From NCBI GenBank assembly GCA_002687715.1, contig NZBC01000159.1, positions 1-33,509 of the forward strand: 33,509 bases of DNA, in the 5' to 3' direction. Each line of letters starts with the position of its first letter. The first letter of the stretch is position 1. The notes beneath the pieces were generated by a model that saw only the letters and a program-made list of their open reading frames with translations, was not told where the DNA came from and made no database searches. The stretch is from Planctomycetota bacterium. GTDB taxonomy: Bacteria; Planctomycetota; GCA-002687715. Shown here piece after piece: positions 1-9,534 of this stretch. The translations under genes and the position numbers were made by a program.

Positions 1-30
1 ACCCTCGAAGAGACGCTGAAACGGTACAGG

Positions 31-186
31 AGAGGCTGTGAATCAATCGCAATCCGGGCTGCGCTCGGCCCAGAGCGACGCTGGACTGCGTCACGATCAG
101 CTCACGGGGACTGCCCCGCTCGCTTCGCCTTCCTTGCCTGCGCCGGGCGCTTCGCTCGCCTCGGAGCCGATTGACTCACAGCCTCT
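31..186. repeat. Long-range inverted repeat downstream of the CotH gene
   Basis: The stretch 1-222 holds no gene I can support. It contains a 19-nt arm at 31-49 whose reverse complement recurs at 168-186 with one mismatch, separated by about 118 nt rich in short GC repeats, including a small hairpin around ggggactgcccc near 106-117. On the minus strand it lies directly after the TAA stop of the CotH gene at 223, so it could act as a terminator or be a remnant of a small palindromic element. Positions 185-198 are identical for 14 nt to part of the palindrome inside the TSUP gene (25515-25528), which supports a dispersed repeat family. Confidence 0.55.
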
Positions 187-222
187 GGAGGTCCGCACTC
201 CCAGGATCTCGCGCGCCGTCGA

Positions 223-2895
223 TTAGAACGTCAGGCGGCGGATCTGCGACAGCTTCCAGCCCGCCGCATCCAGAGACACTCCCCGCGCATCGATGGTCAG
301 CCCGGGCGGAATGGTGCCTGGCGGCAGGTTGTAGAAGTAGATGCCCGCGAAGTCCGCGGCGACGTGGAAGGGGGGGACGTTGTTGTTGAGGAAGAACACC
401 CACAAGGCGTCGGACCCGACGCCGAGGAGAGGGCCGCAGCCGATCGGGTTGGTGGTTTGCGTGGAGGTGGGCAACCAGATCTGGGAGAACGGAGTGAGCC
501 CGGTCATGAGGAGGTTGAGGTCGCCTGCGCCCGTGGTGGTGAGGGAGAAGTTGAAGTCGCCCCACGTGCCCGCGAGCTGACCCTGGGCGTTCAGGACCTG
601 AAGCGTGCCCGTTGCCTGCAGGTTGCCGGTGAAGGGGCCGACGGCGAAGTTGCCCTCGCCACCGGTCGGGGAGGTGGTACGGATGCGGAATGACCAGAGG
701 TCCTTCGTGACGTAGACCGAATCCCCCGCCGCGACGACGGTGCCGGGCCGGAAGATGTGGTTCACCATCCCGACGAGCTGCCAACCGGAAAGGTCGATGG
801 CGATCGAGGTGCAGTTGCGCAGCTCGACGTAGCCCTGGTCCGGGTTGCCCAGGGAGGGATCCACGGCGCCGAACGAGATCGGCACGCCCGCCGGTTGTTC
901 GTCCGGCACCAGCCCGGCGTGGTTGACGTAGAGATGGTTGCGCCGGGCGACGAGGTACTGCGAGACGATCTGGTTGGTCGCGTTGGTGAAGTTGAGGCTG
1001 GAGCTGCCGTAGGACGGGACGCCCCAGGATCCCTGGTCGAGGATGCAGTCCGGGAGCATCTCGCCCTGCAGTTGGGCGATGCGCGCCGTCAGCAGGAGCT
1101 GACCCGACGGCGTGGACGGCGGCTGGAGCTGCTCGTCCATCACCGTTCGCAGGCGTCGCAGGAACATCTCTCGGATCCGGGGGACCCGGTAGCACGCGTC
1201 GATGAGGCGGTTCCACGGTCCGTCGACCTTGGGGTGGGCCTGGTCGCCGAAGAGCGGATGGCTGTACGGGTCGCTGGATGCCCAGATCGTGTCGTTGAGG
1301 ACGCCGCCTCCGAGCGTGTAGTTGCGGCCCCAGGTCAGGTCCTTGTCCCAGGGGAGGAACATCCATTCACCGTCGCCGTCGGAGTCGCGGTAGAGGTAGT
1401 AGTTTTTGGCGACGTGGTCATTGTCGTGCATGACGATCGTCGCCGCGAGATAGCAGAGTACGGCCGGGATGTCGAGGTTGTCGAAGAGGTAGTTCTCGAG
1501 CGCAGTCCCAGACTGGGTGACGCTCGATACCAGTGTCGCCAGGTCGCCGTTGCCCTCCCACTGGCGCGTCTTCTTCTCCACGCTGCCGCCGCTCGAGGAG
1601 GTCATCTGATTGAACATCTTGTACAGCGCGCCGTTCGGGTCGAGTCCTTCACGACTGAGGAGGTCCTCGTCCGGCTGCTCGACGAAGTTGACGACGCTGT
1701 AGAACGAACCGTTTTGCTGCAGGCGCCACGGGCGCACGATGCAACCGGGGGCGCCGGCGGCATCGTATGAATCGTATGAGAGCACCTGGCGGATGAAGCT
1801 CTTGTCGCCCCAGGTGCTGTTGAGGTTGATTTCCTCGACGCGACCCTCGTTGGGGTCGAATCGGAGGTGGTCGCCCCGGTTGAAGTCGAACTTGAGACTC
1901 TTCTTCGGCCACCCGGTCGAGGAGTTGCCACGCCGGCGGACGAACACGTTGTCATAGAACTGGCCGAGGAACGACACCGAGCACCGGCCCCCGGAGCCGG
2001 TGTTGGCCTGACTCGGGCTCTGTATCCACCAGTAGAAGGTGTCGAGTTGCGAGTTGACACCGGGGTCGTCGATGGCCGTGCCGAGGTATTGCGGCGAGTT
2101 GTTCGGGTCGAGGAACAGTGGAGTCATCGGCGTTCCGGCGCCGCTGTTGGAGGCGGTGATGCGCCAGCGCACCATGTCGCTGCTACCGGTGACGGACGAG
2201 GGAATCGTCGCACTCCACGTGCCGCCGGTGTTGGTCATGCCGACGGCGGTTTCGCCACCGTAGTTCACGCGGTATCGCAGGGTCATCCCGCTGACGGGAA
2301 TTCCTGGTGGTGCGATGGTAGCCGCCGTCACTACGATCGAGTCGGACGTTGTCGGCGCGGGGGGAGTGTGCTGAACGTCGACGATCACCGTCTCGCCGGA
2401 CCCGTTGGGCGTGCCGGGCGTCGCGTTGGTGTGGAACACCGTGGAACCGAGCGTGCTGCCGGCGATCCCGTACGACACGTCGGTGTACTGCGGCGGAAAC
2501 GACGGAGCGAACTCCGATGCGATGGTCGTTCCGTTGGATTGCACCAGCCCCAGGTACTCGCCGCCTGACGCCAGCTTGTAGTTGGTGTGGAGCTCGAGGC
2601 CGGCGACCGCACGATCCTTGTCCGAAGCGAACACCACTCGTGATCCGAAGCCCGAGATCAGGGTCGGGGTCGGGAACTGCCACTTGGTCGGGTTTCCCGC
2701 TTCGTCGGTCAGGTACCAGCCGGAGATGTCTGCCGCCGAGAGCGACAGATTGCGAATCTCGACCCAGTCTGAGTAGTCCCCGTCTTGGTCGGCAAGCGTC
2801 AGGTTGTTGCTCGCCATGATCTCGGAGATCACGACCTGAGCGGACGCGGAAGAGGCGACGATGGCGAGAAGGACGGCGAAAACGGCGAGGCGCAT
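223..2895 (-). CDS. Secreted CotH kinase-like protein with two lamin-tail domains
   Basis: An 890-residue exported protein with a clear signal peptide (about 1-19, ending ASSASAQ). Residues about 20-130 resemble a lamin-tail domain (VVISEIMASNN, then DWVEIRNLS and DISGWYLTD). A CotH-type region follows at about 280-560: RRRGNSSTGWPKKSLKFDFN near 320 is the phosphate-binding style motif, and H-DNDHVAKNYYLY followed by FLPWDKDLTWG at about 490-523 matches the family's catalytic and metal-binding part. A second lamin-tail-like domain lies at about 668-732 (GYVELRNCTSIAIDLSGWQL). CotH proteins are atypical protein kinases, best known from spore coats; planctomycetes carry many secreted versions of unknown substrate. 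The start at 2895 is preceded by GGAG nine bases upstream. It is 114 nt downstream of the TPR gene and may have its own promoter. Confidence 0.9.
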   Translation of the reverse strand: MRLAVFAVLLAIVASSASAQVVISEIMASNNLTLADQDGDYSDWVEIRNLSLSAADISGWYLTDEAGNPTKWQFPTPTLISGFGSRVVFASDKDRAVAGLELHTNYKLASGGEYLGLVQSNGTTIASEFAPSFPPQYTDVSYGIAGSTLGSTVFHTNATPGTPNGSGETVIVDVQHTPPAPTTSDSIVVTAATIAPPGIPVSGMTLRYRVNYGGETAVGMTNTGGTWSATIPSSVTGSSDMVRWRITASNSGAGTPMTPLFLDPNNSPQYLGTAIDDPGVNSQLDTFYWWIQSPSQANTGSGGRCSVSFLGQFYDNVFVRRRGNSSTGWPKKSLKFDFNRGDHLRFDPNEGRVEEINLNSTWGDKSFIRQVLSYDSYDAAGAPGCIVRPWRLQQNGSFYSVVNFVEQPDEDLLSREGLDPNGALYKMFNQMTSSSGGSVEKKTRQWEGNGDLATLVSSVTQSGTALENYLFDNLDIPAVLCYLAATIVMHDNDHVAKNYYLYRDSDGDGEWMFLPWDKDLTWGRNYTLGGGVLNDTIWASSDPYSHPLFGDQAHPKVDGPWNRLIDACYRVPRIREMFLRRLRTVMDEQLQPPSTPSGQLLLTARIAQLQGEMLPDCILDQGSWGVPSYGSSSLNFTNATNQIVSQYLVARRNHLYVNHAGLVPDEQPAGVPISFGAVDPSLGNPDQGYVELRNCTSIAIDLSGWQLVGMVNHIFRPGTVVAAGDSVYVTKDLWSFRIRTTSPTGGEGNFAVGPFTGNLQATGTLQVLNAQGQLAGTWGDFNFSLTTTGAGDLNLLMTGLTPFSQIWLPTSTQTTNPIGCGPLLGVGSDALWVFFLNNNVPPFHVAADFAGIYFYNLPPGTIPPGLTIDARGVSLDAAGWKLSQIRRLTF

Positions 2896-3009
2896 CAGGA
2901 ACTCCGGGGGGGAGTGTGGGGGGGGTTCCAGTGACCAGGATACTCGATGCGCCGTCGACTTCGACGTCGTCCTGCGGCGGGACGGCGCTTTGATTCACCC
3001 AGGCGTCCT
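2896..3009. other. Short spacer between TPR and CotH genes
   Basis: A 114-nt spacer that supplies the ribosome-binding site of the CotH gene. On the minus strand it contains two runs of eight and seven or more C residues close to the CotH start and the palindrome cgacgtcgaagtcgacgg. I see no convincing terminator or sigma-70 promoter. Confidence 0.4.
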
Positions 3010-6000
3010 CTATTTCTTCGTTACGGGCTGCCTCAGCGCCACTTCGGCCGCGGCCTGAAGGTCTTTGACCCCGGCCCAGTGGGCAGCTCGGGCGGGATCG
3101 AGCACGTCGCGGGAAGCCCGAATGAGCGTATCGAGGAGGTCCGGGTGCGGGGTCCCGATAGCAGCTTTCTCGCCAGCAGCGAGCGCCGCGACGGCGCCCT
3201 CGCGCTCGTAGATGCGGGCGACGACTTCCGGCACGCGCTCCGGATGGAGGCGGGCCTGGTCGAGGAGGCCGCGCTCGAGGTCGTCACCGTGCTCCGGATT
3301 GCCGATGCGCCGGGCGACGTCCGCCACCAGGAGCAGGTTGTCCGCGTTCTTGCCCGCGAGCCTGGTGACGCGTTCGAAGACCTTCGCCGCCTCTTCCTTG
3401 CGTCCGGACTCGTAGAGCCGCACGGACAAGATGGCGAGCATGCGGTATGCCGTAGGCTTGGCAACGCGCTCTGCTTCGAGCCACGTAGCGGTCGCCTCGG
3501 CGAGCTTCGTGTACCAAGCCTGGACGTTCTTGAAGTCGGAGGTGTCCTTCGGCATGAGGCGGCGCCAGTCGTGATCGCCCGCGTATCCGAAGTTCGTCCA
3601 GTTGTTGCGGAGCCACGGGTACCGGAATGACGCCGACTCCGGAGGGGTGAGCTTGCAGATGCTCACCTCCATGCAGCGGACCGCCTCGTCGATCCTCCCG
3701 GAGCGTGCGAGCAGCCACGCGGCGGTCTTGGCCGCAGCGCGGGGAGGGGTGTTACCGGTCGGGGTGCCCGCGAGCTCATCCAGGATCGCTTTGGCCTTCT
3801 CCATCGTCCGATCCGGGCCGATGAGTCGGACCCACGTGTTGAGGACGATGTTCTCGTAGTTGCCCGAGTCCCAGTAGTTCTCGTCGTCGGGACGTCCTGC
3901 CTCGAGGATGGCAACGACGCAGCGCTCGCGTGCGTCACCCTCGAGATTGTCGATGACTTCGTTCAGCAACAGTTGATCGATGTAGCCTCCGCCCCCCATG
4001 GTCGCGACCCAGAGGTACATGGTCGCGGCCTTCTGCTGGTCACCGAGCTTCGCGTACAGCCGCGCGAGACGGCGGAGACGGCCCGTGTCCTTGGCGTCGA
4101 CGTTCTTGATCAGGCTCTCGAGCGTGTCCTCGATCCCGGTCTGCTTCTCCTTGGCGGACGACTCGAGCAACGTGAACAACATCGCGTACTCGAGCTTCCC
4201 GGCAGTGCCGGCGCGGTCCTTGGCCAGGAGGGCGGCGATGTGCTCCTCGCGACCGTAGCGTTCCGCTTCGATCTCCGTGAGCGCTTGCACGACGGGGTTC
4301 GCGCCCGATTGGATCGTGCCGGGGTCGAGCGTCCGCAGTTGCCGGCGCATCTCGGCCTCGCCGAACCCCAACTTCGCGAGGACCTCGTGCATGGTGAGGC
4401 GCTTCGGCTTCTTCTCGGCGGGCGGTTGTGCCTCCTTCTTCTTCTTGGTCTCGATCTTCTTGTCGAGGATGTCGGTCCAGCCGCCGCGGTGCCGCTTCAC
4501 CTTCTTCTTCGGAGTCTTGGGCTTCTTCTTCTTCTCATCCTCCGGCCAGAGCGGACTGCTGGAGCGGCCCACGAATCTCCCGCCGACGTAGTGACGGATG
4601 ATGTGGACGCTTCGGCCACCGCCGCCCCTCGGAAACGAGCGCCACAGCCGCCGGAAGAACACGCGCGCGGCGGCCTCGTCACCACGATCGAGCGACTTCT
4701 TGATCTCCTGGACGGTCGCGGCGGGCATGCGCGGGTGCTTCTCGCCGGGATCGGTCTTCTTGGATTGCGTCTTCTTCTCGGGCTTCTTGCCGAGGTGGCG
4801 GGCCGCGAGAGCGCGAGCGGGGTTGCGGAGCCAGCGCCAGTCGCTCTCGAGCGTGCGCCGGTAATTGGCGTTGTCGGGCTTGGATTCGACCAGCTTCTCC
4901 TGCGCCGCCGCCGCCTCGACGCGGAGTCCGCGGGCGTACAGCGCGAAGCGGAGTTGGTTCTTGAACCCGGCGTCGTCTTCGTGATCCACGACGGCCTTCT
5001 TCAGCGCCGCCAGTCGCTCGTCCTGGTTTTCCTCGCCCGTCATGAGCGCGAGTCGGCGCCGCGTGAGCTCAGGGTTCTTGCCCTTCTTCTCCAACTCATC
5101 GACGGCAAGGAGCAGCTCCTCGCGATGCTCTTTGCCGAACTTGATGCTGATGCGGTTCACGGCGTTGGTGACGTGGTAGTCCTTGCTGGAGGACGTGATC
5201 AGCTCCTTCCACGTCTTGACCGCGAGCTTGACGGCCTCGTCCTTCCGGTCGAGTTCGAGCAGGCACAGCGCCTTGCCGGCGAGGTAGGTGGCGTTCTTCT
5301 CGTCCCTCTCGAGCAGCGCGTCGTAGATGCGGATCACGACCTTCGCGTTCTTGATCTTATCGCCGCTGGTCAGGTTCTCGGCGTAGTAGACGAGGGTGTC
5401 CTTGTTCTCGACGTCCTTGATGGCCTGACGGAACGAGCTCGCGAGGTAGGTGCCGAACGCCTCGTCGATCTCGTCCTCGAACTGCTGCATCAGCTCCATG
5501 ACGAACTGCGCGCGCTGCCCCTTGGCGATCTTGGTCCACACGCCGCGCAGTGTTTCGCCCCGTGACTCGGGCGGGATGAACACGAAGAGCTGCGGGACGC
5601 CATAGATGAAGCGGTCGGTGCTCTCGAGTCGGCTCTTGATGAGCTTCTGCACCTGCTCCAAGGTCAACAGGTCGGCGCCGATCTGCTTCTTCAGCTCAGG
5701 CAGCCGCTGGATGAACGTCGAGAACTTGTCTGGTTTGTCCACGACCATCTGCACGAGGCTCTCGGTCAGGCTCGTGCGCTGGTCCTTGTCGAGGACCCGC
5801 CGACCGCTGGTCAGGATCTGCTGTAGAGGGCTCCAGAGGCTGCCGCCCTTCTGGTGGGTCACCACGGTGCTGAGCCAGTAGCGCAGTAGAGAGAGCGCCG
5901 TTTCCGACTGATCGAGGTAGCGCGCGGTCGTGACGAGCAACGGGAGGTGGGGGAGGTCGTCCTTGTTCGACGCACTGAGGTCGAGTCGCTCGAGGAGCGC

Positions 6001-9000
6001 GCCGACCGTTTCCTTCTGGTCCGCGATGAGCAGCGGGAGGATCAGACCCGACGCTTCCGCGATGGCGATCCGCGCCGGGAGATCGTCCTTGCGGCCGCCG
6101 CCGAGCAGCAGTCGCAGTCGACCCTTCTCCTTGTCGGGACGCTGGCTCTGGTCGATCAGGCGTCGCGCCGCGACGACGTAGCCCCACATGCGCCGGAACC
6201 GCACGAACTCCTCCAGGAGCTTCTCGTCCTTCGGGAACGCGCGCAGGACCGCCGTGTCCATGGCGTCGGCGTCGGCGAGGCGGTCGAACGCGACCGCAAC
6301 CCGGCGGAACAGTGCGGTCCGCTCCTTGAGCCGGGGGAACGCCTCGGATCGTGCCTCGTCGGGCTTGGTCTCCCGGGAGAGCCGGGTGAAGTCGGCGTCG
6401 ATGAGCTCCTTCTGCTCGAGGAGCCAACGATCGGCCTGACCCGCGGGGAGCGTGGTGAGGAGCCCCTGGAGCAACGGGTGATACTGCTGGGTGTCCGCGT
6501 CGATGTTGCGTCCGCGGTAGTACGCCTGATACGGGTCCTTCGGGCCGTCCTCTTCCTTCTTGATCGTCTTCGAGAACGTCTTACGGGCCATGAGCAGGTT
6601 CATGCCCCGCTCGTAGAGCTCCGCCGCCAGTTCGTCGCGATCCAGCTGCTCGTGCAGTTGTCCGACCTTGCTCATCAGCGCGATGTCGGTCGTCTCGACG
6701 GTGAGTATGCGCTCGTAGACGCGGAGGGCCTGCTTGGGATAGCGCGCCGTCTCGAACGCTGCCGCGATCTTGCGCTGCAACTCGTCGAACTCGGGGAGCT
6801 GCGACGCCGCGTTGAACGTCCGCGCGGCGTTCACGACCTCGCCCGCGCCGAGGAACGCCTCGCCGAGCTCGAGGTAGACGCCGGGTGGAACGAGTTCGCC
6901 CTGGCCGAGGAGGCGACGTCCGTACATGAGCCGGTCGTCTTCGCGCGTTTCGTTTGCCGCGCCGCCGCGGGATTGCGAGATGATCTGCCCGCCAGGACCG
7001 ATGACGATCACGCGCATGATGCCCATGCTGCGGTTGCCGCCCTTCTTGGCCTTGGTCATCAGCTCGCGCAGCAGCGGCGTACGCTGCTCGCCCGCGATGG
7101 GAAGCGACGCCTTGAGGGCGCGGATAGCCATGCCCTTGTCTTTGAGCTCATCGGACAGATCCGCGACGAGTTGCCACAGGTAGAGCTTGTTGGGGCGGGA
7201 TGCGAGCCGCTCCAGCACGACCCGACGCGTCCATTCGACGATGCGGTCGGGTGCGCCCCGGTTCTGGCGGCCGTCGCGCATGTTGAGAATGCCGTCGACG
7301 GCGATCGTGAACAGGTCGTCCTTTTCGGCCGTCGCAGCGAGGTGCTGGAACATGCCCGCGGACAGGTCGTGCTCACCCAGCTCCTTCTGGATGTTGGAGA
7401 GCAACAGCCAGGTGTCGATACGGTCCGGGTGGCGGGCGAGGCCCTTGCGGTAGGCCGCGAGGGCTTCCTTGCGCATGCCCGCGAGAGACAGGACGCCGGC
7501 TTCGAACTCGTCGCTCGCCGTGTCGGCGTCCTCGCTCTTGAGTCGCGTCAGGATCTTGCGTGCTTCCTCGCGCTGCCCTCGCTCGAGGATGCTCATCGCG
7601 AGCTGGCGCAGGTAGTCGGGGCGCCCGTCGGGGTCGATCTCGACGAGCTTCCACACCACCTGCTCGTAGTTGTAGTAGTCGTTGCAGGCGAGGAAGATCC
7701 GGGCCTTTTCCTGGAGCACGTCGGCGGGCTTCTTGCCCGACTGACGCATGTGTTCTTCGATGATCTCGGTGGCCGAGACCGCGTCGTTGACGCGTGAGTA
7801 CAGCTGCACGAGCAGGCCAGCATCCCGATCGTCGGCCTTCCCGTCGGCGAGCTTGGACTCGAGCTCCACGGCGATCTTCGCGAGCGTGCCGAGGCGCGCT
7901 GCGACGGTCATCATGCGGTCTTCGACGTAACGGCGTCGCGGGATGGACTGGACCTTGCGCCATAGCGAGACCCACATTGCCTGCGCCTTCTCCTCCTCTC
8001 CGATCTCGGAGTAGAGGACGGCGAGCTTCATCTCGGCGTCGGGGCTGCTCTGGTCGCCGCGGGCGTCCTTGAGGCCCTGCAGGATCTCGGCTGCCCGCTT
8101 CTTGTTGCCGAGGCGCGCATAGGCGTCGGCGAGCTCCATGCGGACGCCGGCCTTGGGGTCGGAGACCTTGCCGAGCTCCTCGAGCACGGTCTCGGCGTCC
8201 TCGAGCCGGCCCCGGTCCTTGTGGAGCTCGAAGAGGAAGAGCAGCGCGCCGTCGCGGGCGAGCGCCTCCTTGTCCATACAGGAACGGGCGACCGCCATCG
8301 CGCGGTCATCGAGCCCGAGCTTCATCAGGCTCGCGGCGGCCGCCATGCGGTAGCGAGCTTCTTCCGTGACGTCGAGGTAGTCGTTCCACACTGCGAGCGC
8401 GCCGGGGCGATCACCGCGTTCGAGACGGTTGCGGGCGAGGCCCTCTCGCCACTCGATGAACCGGGGCTCCGCCTTGATGAGCTTCTGGTACTCGGCGACG
8501 AGGGTCGCTTCCTGCCCGGTCTCGCGGCACATCTCCAGGAGCTGCCGCCGCATGTCGTTGGTGAACGTGCCGGCTGAAGATTCGCGAAACAGCCGCAGCG
8601 CGTCCTCGACCTTGCCCGTTTCGCGTAGCAGGTCGATCCACACCTGGCGAGACTGATCGTCGAGTTCGGCTGCCTTCGCCAGCCGCTCGATCAGGCCCTC
8701 GAGCTCGTCGGCCCGGCGGTAGGCCTCGACGAGAATCGTGAGTCCGTAGCGGCGGTCCCGCTTCATGCGTGCGGCCCGGACCGCTTTCCACGAGTGGTCC
8801 TGGGCCGGCTTCCACTCCCCGGCTTCGATCGCCCATTCCGCGAGGCGGATCTCCTGCTGGAAGAGCTTCGTGCCTTCGCCGTGGACCTGGTACAGCTTCA
8901 GCGCATCCTTCTGCTCGTTGGATAGCGCGAGGATGATCGCGGCCTGGTTCTTCTGCTCGTCGCTCCGGCCGTCCTCCAGCGCGAACTTCGCGAGTGGCGT

Positions 9001-9534
9001 CGGCCCTTCGGTGCCCGCCTTGGATTTCTGCATCAATGCCTTGCGGAGCAGGATGCGGTTCTTGAAGTCGTCCGGGAGGGTCTTCTCCAAGAGTCGTCCG
9101 TAGCCCGCGATGGCCTTGTCGTTCTGGCCGAGGGCGTCGAACGTCTCCGCCTTCGCGAGCGTGTCGGCGACGTTCTCTTCCTTCTCTTCGATCTTGCGGA
9201 GGACGCGTTGAGCGGCGCGCAGATCGCCATGAGTGCGCAGAAGCCGGGCCTGGAGCCGCAGCAGGGCGAGCACCTTTGCGCGATCGTCCTTGGATGCGGT
9301 GAGCCGCTTCTCGAGGAGCTTCACCACGGACTCGGTCGTCCCGTACCGCAGCATGGCGGCGCGCCAGACGTCGTTCGCGTGCTCGCGGGGGCCGTTCGGC
9401 GCGGCGAGCGCCGTGTCGATCACCTCCAGGACCGCGGGGTCATCCGGGAGGCTCTCATCCTGTTGGGCGACGGCCGCGCTCCCGAGCACGGCGACCATGA
9501 CGACGATCGGGAGAATCGTGGCCTTCATTGTCAT
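3010..9534 (-). CDS. Giant secreted/periplasmic TPR-repeat protein (2174 aa)
   Basis: A very long helical-repeat protein. The start chosen at 9534 gives a good signal peptide (MTMKATILPIVVMVAVLGSAAVAQQ) and overlaps the upstream stop as TGATG; the open frame extends 152 codons further upstream but that part is Arg/Pro-rich shadow sequence of the VWA gene. Most of the protein is tetratricopeptide-like: repeated helical pairs with phrases such as AYARLGNKKRAAEILQGL, LGQNDKAIAGYGRLLEK and RLYESGRKEEAAKVFERV. Two Lys-rich low-complexity stretches occur at about 1580-1605 and 1650-1700. TPR proteins are scaffolds; in Bat/MoxR clusters (BatB/BatE) they usually end the operon and are thought to assemble with the VWA proteins. 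At over 2000 residues it is far larger than usual BatE-type partners. The stop is TAG. Confidence 0.85.
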   Translation of the reverse strand: MTMKATILPIVVMVAVLGSAAVAQQDESLPDDPAVLEVIDTALAAPNGPREHANDVWRAAMLRYGTTESVVKLLEKRLTASKDDRAKVLALLRLQARLLRTHGDLRAAQRVLRKIEEKEENVADTLAKAETFDALGQNDKAIAGYGRLLEKTLPDDFKNRILLRKALMQKSKAGTEGPTPLAKFALEDGRSDEQKNQAAIILALSNEQKDALKLYQVHGEGTKLFQQEIRLAEWAIEAGEWKPAQDHSWKAVRAARMKRDRRYGLTILVEAYRRADELEGLIERLAKAAELDDQSRQVWIDLLRETGKVEDALRLFRESSAGTFTNDMRRQLLEMCRETGQEATLVAEYQKLIKAEPRFIEWREGLARNRLERGDRPGALAVWNDYLDVTEEARYRMAAAASLMKLGLDDRAMAVARSCMDKEALARDGALLFLFELHKDRGRLEDAETVLEELGKVSDPKAGVRMELADAYARLGNKKRAAEILQGLKDARGDQSSPDAEMKLAVLYSEIGEEEKAQAMWVSLWRKVQSIPRRRYVEDRMMTVAARLGTLAKIAVELESKLADGKADDRDAGLLVQLYSRVNDAVSATEIIEEHMRQSGKKPADVLQEKARIFLACNDYYNYEQVVWKLVEIDPDGRPDYLRQLAMSILERGQREEARKILTRLKSEDADTASDEFEAGVLSLAGMRKEALAAYRKGLARHPDRIDTWLLLSNIQKELGEHDLSAGMFQHLAATAEKDDLFTIAVDGILNMRDGRQNRGAPDRIVEWTRRVVLERLASRPNKLYLWQLVADLSDELKDKGMAIRALKASLPIAGEQRTPLLRELMTKAKKGGNRSMGIMRVIVIGPGGQIISQSRGGAANETREDDRLMYGRRLLGQGELVPPGVYLELGEAFLGAGEVVNAARTFNAASQLPEFDELQRKIAAAFETARYPKQALRVYERILTVETTDIALMSKVGQLHEQLDRDELAAELYERGMNLLMARKTFSKTIKKEEDGPKDPYQAYYRGRNIDADTQQYHPLLQGLLTTLPAGQADRWLLEQKELIDADFTRLSRETKPDEARSEAFPRLKERTALFRRVAVAFDRLADADAMDTAVLRAFPKDEKLLEEFVRFRRMWGYVVAARRLIDQSQRPDKEKGRLRLLLGGGRKDDLPARIAIAEASGLILPLLIADQKETVGALLERLDLSASNKDDLPHLPLLVTTARYLDQSETALSLLRYWLSTVVTHQKGGSLWSPLQQILTSGRRVLDKDQRTSLTESLVQMVVDKPDKFSTFIQRLPELKKQIGADLLTLEQVQKLIKSRLESTDRFIYGVPQLFVFIPPESRGETLRGVWTKIAKGQRAQFVMELMQQFEDEIDEAFGTYLASSFRQAIKDVENKDTLVYYAENLTSGDKIKNAKVVIRIYDALLERDEKNATYLAGKALCLLELDRKDEAVKLAVKTWKELITSSSKDYHVTNAVNRISIKFGKEHREELLLAVDELEKKGKNPELTRRRLALMTGEENQDERLAALKKAVVDHEDDAGFKNQLRFALYARGLRVEAAAAQEKLVESKPDNANYRRTLESDWRWLRNPARALAARHLGKKPEKKTQSKKTDPGEKHPRMPAATVQEIKKSLDRGDEAAARVFFRRLWRSFPRGGGGRSVHIIRHYVGGRFVGRSSSPLWPEDEKKKKPKTPKKKVKRHRGGWTDILDKKIETKKKKEAQPPAEKKPKRLTMHEVLAKLGFGEAEMRRQLRTLDPGTIQSGANPVVQALTEIEAERYGREEHIAALLAKDRAGTAGKLEYAMLFTLLESSAKEKQTGIEDTLESLIKNVDAKDTGRLRRLARLYAKLGDQQKAATMYLWVATMGGGGYIDQLLLNEVIDNLEGDARERCVVAILEAGRPDDENYWDSGNYENIVLNTWVRLIGPDRTMEKAKAILDELAGTPTGNTPPRAAAKTAAWLLARSGRIDEAVRCMEVSICKLTPPESASFRYPWLRNNWTNFGYAGDHDWRRLMPKDTSDFKNVQAWYTKLAEATATWLEAERVAKPTAYRMLAILSVRLYESGRKEEAAKVFERVTRLAGKNADNLLLVADVARRIGNPEHGDDLERGLLDQARLHPERVPEVVARIYEREGAVAALAAGEKAAIGTPHPDLLDTLIRASRDVLDPARAAHWAGVKDLQAAAEVALRQPVTKK

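Noticed and set aside
5947..7797. A 616-codon plus-strand open frame, and similar long ones at 3973-5565 and 9528-11102.
   Set aside because: They lie antisense to the TPR and VWA genes, their translations are Arg/Val/Glu-skewed without domains, and high GC makes long antisense frames common.
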